Below, piece after piece: positions 23,219 to 34,012 of a stretch of DNA of 64,000 nt. The notes under the pieces were generated by a model. It had not been told where the DNA came from, made no database searches, and saw nothing but the letters and a program-made list of their open reading frames with translations. Origin of the DNA: Dromaius novaehollandiae (lineage: Eukaryota; Chordata; Aves; Casuariiformes; Dromaiidae); assembly GCF_036370855.1 (NCBI RefSeq), contig NC_088102.1, positions 71,805,601 to 71,869,600 of the forward strand, given 5' to 3'. The stretch's first letter is position 1, and each line of letters opens with the position of its first letter. A program made the position numbers and the translations under genes.

Positions 23219-24994
23219 GTTTCAGTTCGCTATTCCTTAACACCCTGTAGGGGCAAGGCAGGGAGGAAAAAAAATTCATTAGAAAGCCAAACAACATACA
23301 GGGAGTTAAAAATGACCAACGTGATTTGCTTACCTTTACAAATAGCCTCAAAGGGGCTGCCAGACTCTTGGGGAACTCACTTTGCTGGGAATGCCTCGCT
23401 GCACCTGGTAAGCGGCTCACAGGAGAGGCTGAAAGGATGCTGGATGAAATGGCCCCACGATGGCAGCAGAGGGTGGGTTACAGGAGAGAAAAAGCATTTG
23501 GATACGGGAAGGAAAAGTGAAGTAACCTGACATATATATCTACCTCGTAACTAAAAATGGTTTTGCCTTCTAGCTGCAGCAGAGGGTGAAAAGGCTCAGG
23601 CTGGCAGGGTGGAGAGGTGGGAGGCCAGGCCTGGCATTGCTGCAACATGGCATGGACAATGACCAAGGGCTTGAGCTTAAGTGAAGCTCCTGTGGCCCCT
23701 GACGAGGAAGTTTAGAAGCATACGAGAAGACCCAAAAGCTTTTGCAAGCTGCTGTTTATACCTGAACAGGAGCTCAGAACAAATCCCCAGGCCAGAAACA
23801 AGTTTGGTTCTCCTTTAACCAGAATTAACATTAAGCTCTCATCAGCCTCAGTGAGAGCCAGTAAGCATTGAGACAGGAGTGACAAAAGATGGGACTATTT
23901 AGTAATACCAGGTGCCTGGAGCTTTGTGAATTTGCACCTTGTTTTTTTTTTTTCTTTTCATTTTCTGTTTGTGTGAGCATGCAAAGTGGGAGTGGAGACT
24001 TCCCTTGCTAGCAGCCAGCAGCAGGCACAAAGGTGTGATTAAATCATCTGTTAATCACTGTAATCTAACCCAGCATTGCTGTGCAGCATCATTGAAGAGA
24101 AAAACTCCTAGTCACTGACTGAAAGAATGACAAAGGAAACAGAAATTGTTGCCCTCACCTGATCCCTGTCTCACCCAAAGCTGCAAAATGCCAGGGCTGC
24201 ACTGATCCTTGCCTTCGGTTGCCAGTGATTTACCTGGGCCTGGACCAAACCAAATGCATATTCCCCCAGGCTCAGTCTCTGGCTGGGAGAAAGGCTGGGG
24301 ATCACCTGCCTGGAGGTATCACAGGGGAGTTTGTGGATGCTCTGCTTTGAGAAAGGATGGGGCCTGTCACAGGGCTAGCTCAAGCCGTGGCTATCTGCAT
24401 GCTCAGGGAAAAATCTCTTTAGCCAAAAAGCAAAAGAAATGTCCCAGCTGCTCTCACTCAGCTGGGCACAAAATGAGGAGAAGATGGTTCAGGGGATGCA
24501 TTTGGCTGGAGATATTTTCATGGTAGGCTAGAAACAGCCAGGGTTAGGGAGCAGGGCCAGCTTTTGTGCCTAAGGTAGAAGCAAGCCAGGTTGGGCATGA
24601 GTTCATTGAGGTTGGGACGCTCTCAGATGTGGTCCAAGCCTGGATGCTTGTTACACACCTCAGGTATTTATGATTTCTGGGAAGATATAAGTCGTAAACC
24701 GTTCGGTTGGGGGTCATCTCACATCACTGCAGGTGTCCCCAAAAAGCTGGAGACTGGAGCTCTGTCAGCAGTCAGTTCCAGGTGCTTCACCGCTTTCTAA
24801 AGCAGGAGTCCAAAGCGCTTCCTGAAATATTCCTTCCCCTTTGTCCGTAGTGTCCTGAACTCAGCAGGACCTCAAGGACACCCTGCCTCAGCACGTTGGT
24901 GAAATCCTAGAGCAGCCCAAGGCTCTGAGCAGGCAAACAGCACCAAATAGATGTGTGAGTCACTGCCCTCTCCCTACGGACCTGAGCACTACAA

Positions 24995-25081
24995 CGCAGC
25001 AGCATCTTTGGGGCCATAGCACAGCATTTGTGGGACACAGAACAGCATTTGTGGGATGTAGAACAACATTTAAGGGCCACC
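24995..25081 (+). repeat. Short tandem repeat, about four copies of a 21-base unit
   Basis: Units related to AACAGCATTTGTGGGATGTAG recur every 21 bases with decay at both ends. No function is apparent. Confidence 0.7.
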
Positions 25082-28002
25082 TAAGGAGCTCTGAGGCCGT
25101 GCATCAACACCTCTGGAAGAGCACGGAGAGAGATGTTCTGAGGCAGGAGGAAGAAGGGGCCTGTGAATCTTGGCATCATCCCTAAGCAGAAGGTGAGCTG
25201 CCCTGAGGACGTCCCCAGGAGTAAAGCTGCTGGGAGCTTTGCGCAGTCACTTGCGCTTAGGCTTGCTGCTGACTGACACGCACAGCACGGAGAGACCTGC
25301 TGTGAGCAGCATTAAGTAAATCCACTGGCCACGGGTGCAAGGGCAGTGAGCAGAGCTATTCACGGCTCCTGCTCAGCCGTGAGTAGCTGCGTGCCACCCC
25401 TCCGCCGGGGACATCCTCGCGTACGGCGGGGAGCAAGCATTACGAAACGGGAGTCCATCCCCACTTCGACACTGAGGCTGTGCAGGACCTTGGCCAAGAT
25501 GCTTAGTCTGCCTGCAGCTTGGTTTCACCATCCGTAGGACTGAGCCCCATTTCCAGAGACGACAGTGAGCAGCTGGCACAGCACTGCTTGGAGGCAACCA
25601 GCCCGTGGGGGTCCTGACCCCAGGAGAGGCAAGCTGGACCTGCGGACAACGAATAGGAGCACTAAAATCACCCGAAGGGGTACCTAAATGCTAGCGAGCA
25701 CAAGCTGGACCCCCCCTCCCAAAGGTGTCAAAGCTGAGACTGGCATAGAGGAAGGTCCTTTTACTCCTCTCTACAAGGGAACCAAAGGGGCACCAAACCC
25801 TCAATGTGAAAGGCAGGATCCTATAACTATGTTAAATATGTTGATGAGATGGGCACAGACACATAAGAAAACTCTAAAAAAGCTTACGCAGCTGCAGGGA
25901 AAGGTAAAGGAGAGATTTTGCCTGAGGTGTCTTCTAAGGCTCACTGGAAAAATCATCATTTGAACAAGGTTTTAGAGGTCTTGCAGGTTTTGAAATGCTG
26001 AGCCATCATGGCCAGGCTTGGGAGCTGCAGGACAGGGAAATCAGAGAAAGAAAACAGCCGGCTGGAAATATGGGTATCACTGTCACTGGAAACGTGCAGG
26101 GCCATAGTGGTCCTGCCTCCCCACCTGTACCTGTCTTCTCTGCAGGACAGAAGGTGGGTGGTCCATCAGCAACACCATGGCCGAAGGTGAAGCCCCAGCC
26201 ATGGCTCTGGCTGCAGTTATGAGGACTGTCTGCATCCCGGGGCTCGAGCTGCATCGGACATCCTCAGGAGAAAACTGCACATCGGTGAGATGGGCAACGG
26301 GATGCTTAGCTTGTACAGCTTCGGAGCAGCCCAAACTGCAAAGGCAGGGGCAGGACAGCACGTGCCTCAGGAAAGAAATTCAAAGAAATTCAGGCATCTC
26401 TGGAAAAAATCAGGCACCTGGAAATGTGACAGGGCTGGTCAGGGCTTTTGGGCTGGTATCTGAAGCTACTCCTAGGGAATTTTGGTCTACAGAGATCAAA
26501 GGGAAGCCTGTAATCATCTGTCTCCAAGGAATTATCATCTCCATGCCCATTAAATCTACTGTTGGTGGCAGTGTCTGCGGCTGCAGGAGTGCCACATATG
26601 CTAGAGCACCCATACCTACAGGAAACCTTAGAGGAACTGCCCAGCAGGGCCACATCAAAGTGAATGGGTAACACTTCCCTTGAGTGCAAACTCTTTAAGT
26701 AGTTACTGCTGGAGGACACAAGAAACGCCCTATCAGGTCAGGCCACTGGTCTCTCTAACCACAAATTTGGCAATATTTGAGGAGAGCATATGAGCCCGGC
26801 CTTTTTCTGTGGTGTGGTCCTGTAGGGCAAGGAAAAGGCAAAAAGATTTTGGAGAAGAGAGGATGTTGTCATACAGCTAGATGTGGGGCCAATCCTGACC
26901 CTGCACCCTAAGAAGGATGCAGGCGGACTATCAAAAATCACAGCTCAGTGCTCCAGGGTGTTGTCCTGAGCTGCGAAGGGGAGAAATTTCCTCTCACCTT
27001 TCAAGGAAATCTATGTGGACATCAGAAAAGACTTTTTGGCTGCAAGAGCAGTGTGGTGAGTCAGTCTCCATCCCCAGAGAGCTTTAAGGACAGGCCAGGT
27101 AAATGTTGCTCAGGAATAATGCGGACACCACCGCTCCTGCCTTGCAGCAGGAGAGCCCATCCAGCCCTCAGGTTGTTGTTTATTCGTGGCAGCCCCTGCT
27201 GGCTTCTCCGCTGCCCAGCTGTGTTTCTGCAGCGATTTTTGGACTACCAGGCTGCTCTTCTTCTCAGAGACACCTTGCTTTGCCAAAACACACACCCCAA
27301 AACGCCTCTGCAGCCTTTGTGCTGCCCTCATTGGGATCTGTGGCTTCAAGGTGGCTATGAGTCCCGAGGCCAAGACGGGCTGAGAAGGTCGGGGAAGGAC
27401 CGTCTCATCCTCTCATGGGTCTAGCAAAGGCGTCACAGGTCCCGATGAAGCTGTCTAGGTGCAATGACCTGCAGGGAGCCCAGGCGCAGGCCAGGCCCCA
27501 TCCGATGGTGGCACCCTGATGGCATGGGAGTTTATTGAGGTCAGATGGTACTGGGAACTGCATGGCTAAATCCTTCCTACGTAAAAGTAAAATACCCTTT
27601 AATCAGCTTATGGGGTGTTCAGGAACTTCTACCTCCCCCATTCTTTTTTTTTTCTTTTTTTAATATGTATGTGAGGCCATGTGTAGAGTGGGGGTTTTCT
27701 CTTTCGGATTTTCAAGTGAGCCTCCCTCCACATCAAGAAGTTGACGGTGATGCTGCTGTTTGCTGAGAGCAGATTGGAATCATTTTCTTGCACCACCCCC
27801 AAATCTGTAGGAGAAAGGATCCTAATTGGAATAAGGGGATTGGGGGATTTAGCCTTCCAAATGCTCCTTTCTTGCACAGGATGGTTTCAGGAATGGCTTT
27901 AATCTTTGCCACCTGATTTATAACTTTGGCTGCAAAAGGGGAGAGTGGGATGGGAAGAAGTGGAGGGACAAAGGCAGCTGCATGTGGACTTGGGAAAGGA
28001 AA

Positions 28003-28125
28003 ATCACAGATCCGTAGGGCTAGGTGGGACCTCAGGACACCACCTAACCCACCCCAAGCCCCAAGGTGGGCTCGGTTATTCCCAGACCCTGAGCAGGGTA
28101 GGGAGTAACTCTTGCCCTGAATAAA
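28003..28125 (-). mobile_element. Ancient CR1 LINE 3' scrap
   Basis: The plus strand reads ATCACAGATCCGTAGGGCTAG followed by GTGGGACCTCAGGA and CACCACCTAACCC. This is the antisense of the conserved 3' end of old amniote CR1 elements. It is much more diverged than the CR1 at 32.8 kb. Confidence 0.5.
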
Positions 28126-31100
28126 CCCCATCACAGAAGCATGCCAGCTCCTCATGGCCCTGCCAGAGGTTTGTGCTTTAAGCAGTGCACAAGACAGAGG
28201 GGGGGAAAAGCCATGTTTCTTCTGTATTTTGTTAGCTTTTCTGTGCCTCTGTGTATGCAAATGGGCTGTGTCAAAACCTAGGAGGGGTTCCAATGTGAGC
28301 AGGGAGAAAACTCCTTCCCATGCCTGGTATTACAAGATATCTGGGATTTGCTCAAGTCACAGCCTGGGAACAAGCGAGCCTCATCCTTGAGGCTATGCAG
28401 CCCTCCAAGGTAGCGTGTGATTTAGCAAGGGGGAAATTACTCTAAGCAAAGCAGGCACCTGGATCAAGGGGTCACCAGCAGAGAGGGGCAGCTCCTGCTG
28501 ACCTACCTGGCAGCAGATATTTTTCAACTGGGCTTCTCCAACCTTGGTGTGTTTTGCAAGGAGCCCCAGCATGTGCTCAGAAAGGAAAAGGGGGTCTGGC
28601 TGGCATCGGAGGGACAGGCAGCGATTTCCAGGCTCCTTGACTGAGCCTGGTGGATGCAATACAGCCATCATCAATGTTTTGCTCTGCCAGTCTCCTGCCA
28701 AGGTGGCAGAGTGCTTTTCCGGTCTCCAGATGGGCTTTTCCATCCACCTGTGCTATGCATGGGTAACTCTCTGTCTGTCTGTCTATACAACATTTAGCTC
28801 CTGGACATTTAACTCCAACTCTTGGACTTGTTTAGGTTGCTTACGTCTCTCCTCTGCTTTGTTCACCAGCAGATTCCAGCAAGGTGGATTGAGGATGTGC
28901 TTGTGTACACAGCTTTGCTGCAACATTTGCCACCTTTCTGGATTTCCATCAATTTATCTCCACCAAGAAAGTTAAAAAGCAGGGGGAGACAAGGAGGAAA
29001 TCCCTAGCATAAAATCTCTGATTCCTGAAAGTGTGCCTGCTTGCTCTGAAGTCCAGAAGATACTGGGCACAGTAGTTACCACCACTGCCCATGGGCACAG
29101 GCATCAAAAACTTTGTGTTAGGAGTTCTGGGCTCTGCTAGAGCAGACCTCGGCCATTCAGCTCAAAGTCGTGTCTGCCTCCTGCCAAACCCTTTGGTGAA
29201 ATCTGCAGTGACATGTGGCTTTTTTGCAAGAAGTGATTAAGAAAAAAACCTGGTGTTTGGTTCACATTAGAAAATGCTGAACCCTTAAAACATTTTGCTG
29301 AGAAGCAAGAGCAGGGAAGGGAAAACCACCCAGAGTGCAAGTGCTGGCAAGAGCTCTGTGACTCCGTGAGACAGGATGAAGGAGGCACTTTGGAAGCAAG
29401 CTGCAGGGTCTCTTGCAAGGACGGGCACTAGGGTGGAGGGACAACACGTACTAGCTCAGGGACAGGTCTGGGTGACAACTTCCCCAGGGTTGCTCTGGCC
29501 CATTCTCACCTTCCTGGCCCAACCTCGCTCTCGGCCCAGCTGGAGAGGACTTTGCACCTCAATGCAGAGGTGCGCCAAGTGCCATCTGCCCGCAGCAGAG
29601 CTGTGGGCTACCGGTCCCCGCACGCCTGGCCTTTTCACAGCCCTGATTGGCATCAGCGGCTGTAATCTCAGCCTCCAGCTGTTGGCTGTGTCTGGGGAAG
29701 AGCAGAAAGCACTTTGGGGAATTAATTTTAATTATAGAGGGGACATGCTCTGCACGCTGGCCGGCAGGCGGGCCCGGCCCAGCTGTTCCAGGTGTGCGGT
29801 GCCAGCACCGTGCCTGGCAGCTACAGGCAGCTACGCAGCCCCTTGGGCTTCCTTTGGGCTGCGTCCCTCTACCACCCGTGCCAGGGACCTGAAGGGATGT
29901 CCCTTCCGGGTGAGGGACAACAGGCTTTGCAGAGATGAGCCTGGCAGGAGATCAGTTTTTAGGTGTTTGCCGCTCGCAGCCATTCACAGCTTCCCATGCG
30001 CCTCTCCACATGTGTTACCTCGCCCTTCTCCTCCTCTCCAGGAGGTTTTCTTAGCAAGTGGATCCAACAAGCTCATTGCTGTTTTAAAACCAGGAGGGAC
30101 CCCTGAAGTATTTTAATGTGCTCTCACCTGTGGCGCAAGCCCTTGTATTTCACCAGGTCACTCTGTGTGAGAGCAATTATGTGGGTAAGTCTGAAGCCAG
30201 GCATCCACAAAACCGTCTGGTCTTGATTATAAGCTACAAGAGACAGCAAATCCACCCTTTATCTTTGTAGTTTCATTCCTACAGCTAATCACTATTAAAA
30301 ATGCATGAATTTTCACCTCTTACATGGATTTATCTTAGCTTGCCAGGATTTTAAATGTGACATGATCTGTTCAGCGTATACATAAATCCCTGCGGCATCT
30401 TGCGAGGGGGACTTGGAGAGCCTGGAAAAGCCAAGGGAGAGTCCTGCCATCCTCTTGCCTCACTTGCAAGGGTTAACCTGAAAGGCGGGACGCTGCTTCT
30501 GTCCCTTTTCTTGGAAATGCATTACAGGCAGATTGTAAAGCAGGATGGCTTTGGGGCTTTGGATGATACGTTCACAGAGAATTGCTCAGCGAAATATGTC
30601 AAAGAAAAGGAGCAGGATTGGCCTTAAAAGCTCTTTATGTACCTCCCTTTGTTCTGAACTTGAAGATAGTGATCTTTCGCCCAGCTATCAGGACACTATT
30701 CAACAGCCGGGTTGAGGCACATCTGTGCTGAAGCTTTGGCAGGTAATTTTGTTCTCCTATTTAAAAATTCAGTGCTTCAGGCGCGGAAAAACTGTGATGA
30801 TGAAAGTTCTGTCTCTTTTGGGAGACGCTGACAGATGTCTCCCTTTGCAGCCTTTCCAGTCCTTTGAACTGGCTCTCCAGCCAACCCTCCGTTAACTCAG
30901 GCCAGGCAAGTCTCGGGGGACACCTTGGGGCTCCTGAGCTGGCTGCTGGGGTCCCGCAGGTGGGTGAGTCTGGGGGCTGCCCCGTGCGAGCCAGCGCACC
31001 AGCTGGGGGGCATGCGGGCTGTGAACGATTGCCAGGGAAACTCAGGCTGCTCCGTTTTGTCGGTTTGCATCGGAAACGGGTGCTTTCCTGGTGCTGCCGT

Positions 31101-32287
31101 GAGCTGGTGCCAAGGTGGCCAAGCTGTGGGTGGCCGGCAGGCAGTGACCGTGGTGTCACGCTGGGGAGCAAAGCCTTTGCCTGCCACAGGCTGCACTCGC
31201 AGACGCTTGGGGTGGAAGAAAAGACCTGTCCCAGGGTCCTCCTCCCCCTCCAGTAAGTTGGCTGGGCTACTGGTTCCCACTGGTGAAACTGGGAGACAGC
31301 TACAGGCAGGGCTGGGCTGGAGAAGGGGGATGGCCAGCCCACTTGGGCAGAGGGCCAGGGAGATGCGGGGAGATGCCTCGTTTTCCCATATTTGACCAGA
31401 GCAGGTCTGGGTTTATACCGAGACTGTATCCCTGGTACAAGGGATGCTTTATTGATGGAGTGGCTGGGGAAGCAGTCTGCCAGTTTAGAAGGGGGGAAAC
31501 TGAGGCATGGTCTTATGTGAGGCTGGGGGGGAGGTCCCTGCTGGCAGAAGGTGCTGCTGTTCACCCCTGTGTGTCCTTTGCAGCACCAGCCCAGGTGCAG
31601 AATAAAACATTTCTTTTTCTGTTAAAAGAGGCAACTGTAGGTGCCTTTCAGAGCCTCTACATCTAAGCCAGCAGGCTACGATGGTGCAACGGGTGAGGCA
31701 GGATCCTTCACAGCCTGTGTATCTGAGCAAAAAAAAAGGGTTGTGCAAAACCAACGGCCACCTCAGATGCTCTCCACAGGAGCTCCTAAACACTCACTGT
31801 CCATTGCTCAAACACTCACAGCCCCAGCATGTAACGCTCCCTGCTTTCCGTGGGGGTGACAAATGGCTCTGTCCCTTATCATCCTTTTTTTTTTTCTTTT
31901 TTCTTTTTAGAGCTACATGGGGTGACTTCTGTGGATGTGGTGATGTGTTACAGCCGAGGAAGAGGGTCTGAGGCTCAGACCTGCTAATGGAAAAGAGGGT
32001 GCTTCATTGCTCCCCTGGAGATGCTGTCGTGCAGCGAAGCGGCTGAAGTCAGTCAGCACATGCCGGCTTGCCTGGACCCGGCCTGGCGGGATGCGCTTTA
32101 CGGATGTATCTGCCAAGGGATGCGGGTGCTCCACGGGCAGAGCGGTGGCAAGAGGCACAGAGGAACCACGCGACTCAGTGACAGAGAGAGCCAGAGAGTA
32201 GGGCTTACAGTGGGTTTGTGGTAGAAGAGCTGTCCTAATTAGTGCTTTGCGTGGCTGCTCTTTTCTGGAAGTCAAAAGCCTTATTTC

Positions 32288-32470
32288 ACGTCAGTTTAAT
32301 CCACTCCAGGATTAACTGGTCTAGGATTAAGGCACAGTTAGTCTGGAATAAGGGCTTCCACACTGAGAGTTAAGAGCCATTCTGCACTAACCCATGGGGA
32401 AAATAAAGATAATTAATACAAATTAACTGTTACAGTGGATTAGATAAATGGCATTAATCCCTGTGGGAAG
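32288..32470 (+). promoter_or_regulatory. Cluster of five TAATCC/GGATTA motifs (OTX/CRX/PITX-type), candidate DRD4 enhancer
   Basis: Exact TAATCC or its complement GGATTA occurs at 32297-32302, 32309-32314, 32324-32329, 32437-32442 and 32455-32460. Several TAATTAA sites lie within the next 150 bases. TAATCC is the recognition core of K50 homeodomain factors such as OTX2 and CRX, which drive photoreceptor and pinealocyte genes. DRD4 is strongly expressed in those cells and starts 4.8 kb downstream. The site identities are observed; the regulatory role is inferred. Confidence 0.4.
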
Positions 32471-32836
32471 GCAGAAGGCCTGTGGTCACAACTCAATCCT
32501 GATCCCTTTGCTGCTCAAGTTAATTAAACATAAATAAATTATGTATGTTCTGTCCACATAGGGGTTCAGTGCCGTTTAATTAATTCACTTCAAGTCCCTC
32601 CTTTAGCTAATCTGAGTTGATTTCTTTGAGTAAAAGGGTTATAGCAAAAACTGGTGCCACTGAAGCAGCTCTCCATTGACCAAAAGCTGTGACAGCAGTG
32701 GGTGTGTGGGCAGTCAGTTTTCAGGACTGATCACCAGATCAGAAAAACTGTGATTAGGTGATAGAAACCACCAAGCTGATGTAAATTCACTCTGTTGAGA
32801 CATATGAGTTAAAAAAATACAGATGGGCTCCATATC

Positions 32837-33650
32837 AGAATCACAGAATGGTTGAGGTCGGAAGGCACCTCTGGAAATCGAGTCCAACCCTGCCGCTCCC
32901 ACAGGGTCACCTAAAGCATGATGCCCAGGACCCTGTCCGGATGGCTTTTGAATATCTCCAAGGATGGAGACTCCACAGTCTCTCTGGGCAACCCGTTCCA
33001 GTGCTCTGTCACAGTAAAAAAAGTAAAAAAGGTTTTCACCGTAAAAAATTTTTCCTTATTATTCAGAGGGAACTTCCTGTGTTTCGGTCTGTGTCCGTTG
33101 CCTCTCGTCCTATCACTGGGCACCACTGAAAAGAGTCTGGCCCCATCCTCTTCACACCCTCCCTTCAGGTATTTATACCCATTGATATAGATCCCTCCTC
33201 AGGCTTCTCTCCTCCACCATGAACAGGCCCAGCTCTCTCAGCCTTTCCTCGCATGACACATGCTCCCGTCCCTTCAGCATCTTAGGAGCCCTTTGCTGCA
33301 CTCGCTCCAGGAGCTCCATGTCTCTCTCGTCTCGAGGAGCCCAGAACTGCACACAGCACTCCAGACGTGGCCTCCCCAGGGCTCAGCAGAGGCACAGGAT
33401 CACCTCCCTCCACCTGCTGACAACACTCTGCCTAATGCAGCCCAGCATACCCTTGGCCTTCTTGGCCACAAGGGCACGGTGCTGAACGTGGTGTCCACCG
33501 GGGCTCCCAGGACCTTTCCAGCAGGTCAGTCCCCAGACTGTACTTTATTGAACTTCATGAGGTTCCCCGCTGCCCCATTTCTCCAGGCTGTCAAGCTCCC
33601 TCTGCTTGGCAGCATGGCCATTCATGTTTTACTCCTCCTCCCACTAACTG
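32837..33650 (-). mobile_element. CR1 LINE, 5'-truncated, minus orientation
   Basis: The plus strand starts ATCACAGAATGGTTGAGGTC and GGAAGGCACCTCTGG, the antisense of the CR1 3' end with its ATTCTGTGAT tail. It continues through the CR1 3' UTR into the end of the reverse-transcriptase frame, with CCCCATTTCTCCAGGCTGTC and CCCTCTGCTTGGCAGC. About 0.8 kb remains of a 4.5 kb family, which is typical 5' truncation. Confidence 0.92.
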
Positions 33651-34012
33651 TTTAATTGACACGGTGTTCCATGTCCCTTCATGAGATCCCGCTAACGTTT
33701 TGTCAGCAGCACTCACAGAGCAAGTGATATATCGTGACACAAGGCTGCTTGGGGTGGGAAGCACTGCATACTGAGCACTGACTCCTTGCTTTTGTACCTG
33801 GACCATGGCGGCTAATCAAAGAGAAGTTTTAGCTGTGTCAGAGCACCACGCAGAATTGCCCCTCTTCTCTATCCCCTGCTGAAAAAGCATCACAATGTCT
33901 GTGAGAACTAGCGTTCACCATTGGCGATGCAGGAAGTGACCAAATCCTTTGGGCAGAAAAGCAATGCACTAATTCCCGACTTTTTCAGCAAAGCACTGGA
34001 CCAATCCTACTC

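Larger units (their letters stand above)
18850..32836. other. Gene-poor intergenic region between SCT and the DRD4 5' flank
   Basis: No exon of a recognised family was found in these 14 kb. In human the same interval also lacks genes. Features listed separately are an ERV LTR, two repeat scraps, an AT-rich conserved-looking block and a TAATCC cluster. Open frames of up to 267 codons near 29.4-31.6 kb sit in locally GC-rich sequence and show no protein signature. Confidence 0.6.

Noticed and set aside
26726-26940. Possible ancient interspersed repeat (TATCAGGTCAGGCCACTGGTC)
   Set aside because: The start resembles an old amniote repeat motif, but the match is short and decays quickly. Not enough to name a family.
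29376-30116. 246-codon plus-strand open frame
   Set aside because: Low-complexity, Cys/Arg/Pro-rich text in GC-rich DNA, no recognisable family, and no splice or promoter context.
30761-31564. 267-codon minus-strand open frame
   Set aside because: Pro/Ser/Ala-rich composition follows from local GC content. Frames on the opposite strand are also open and no domain is seen.
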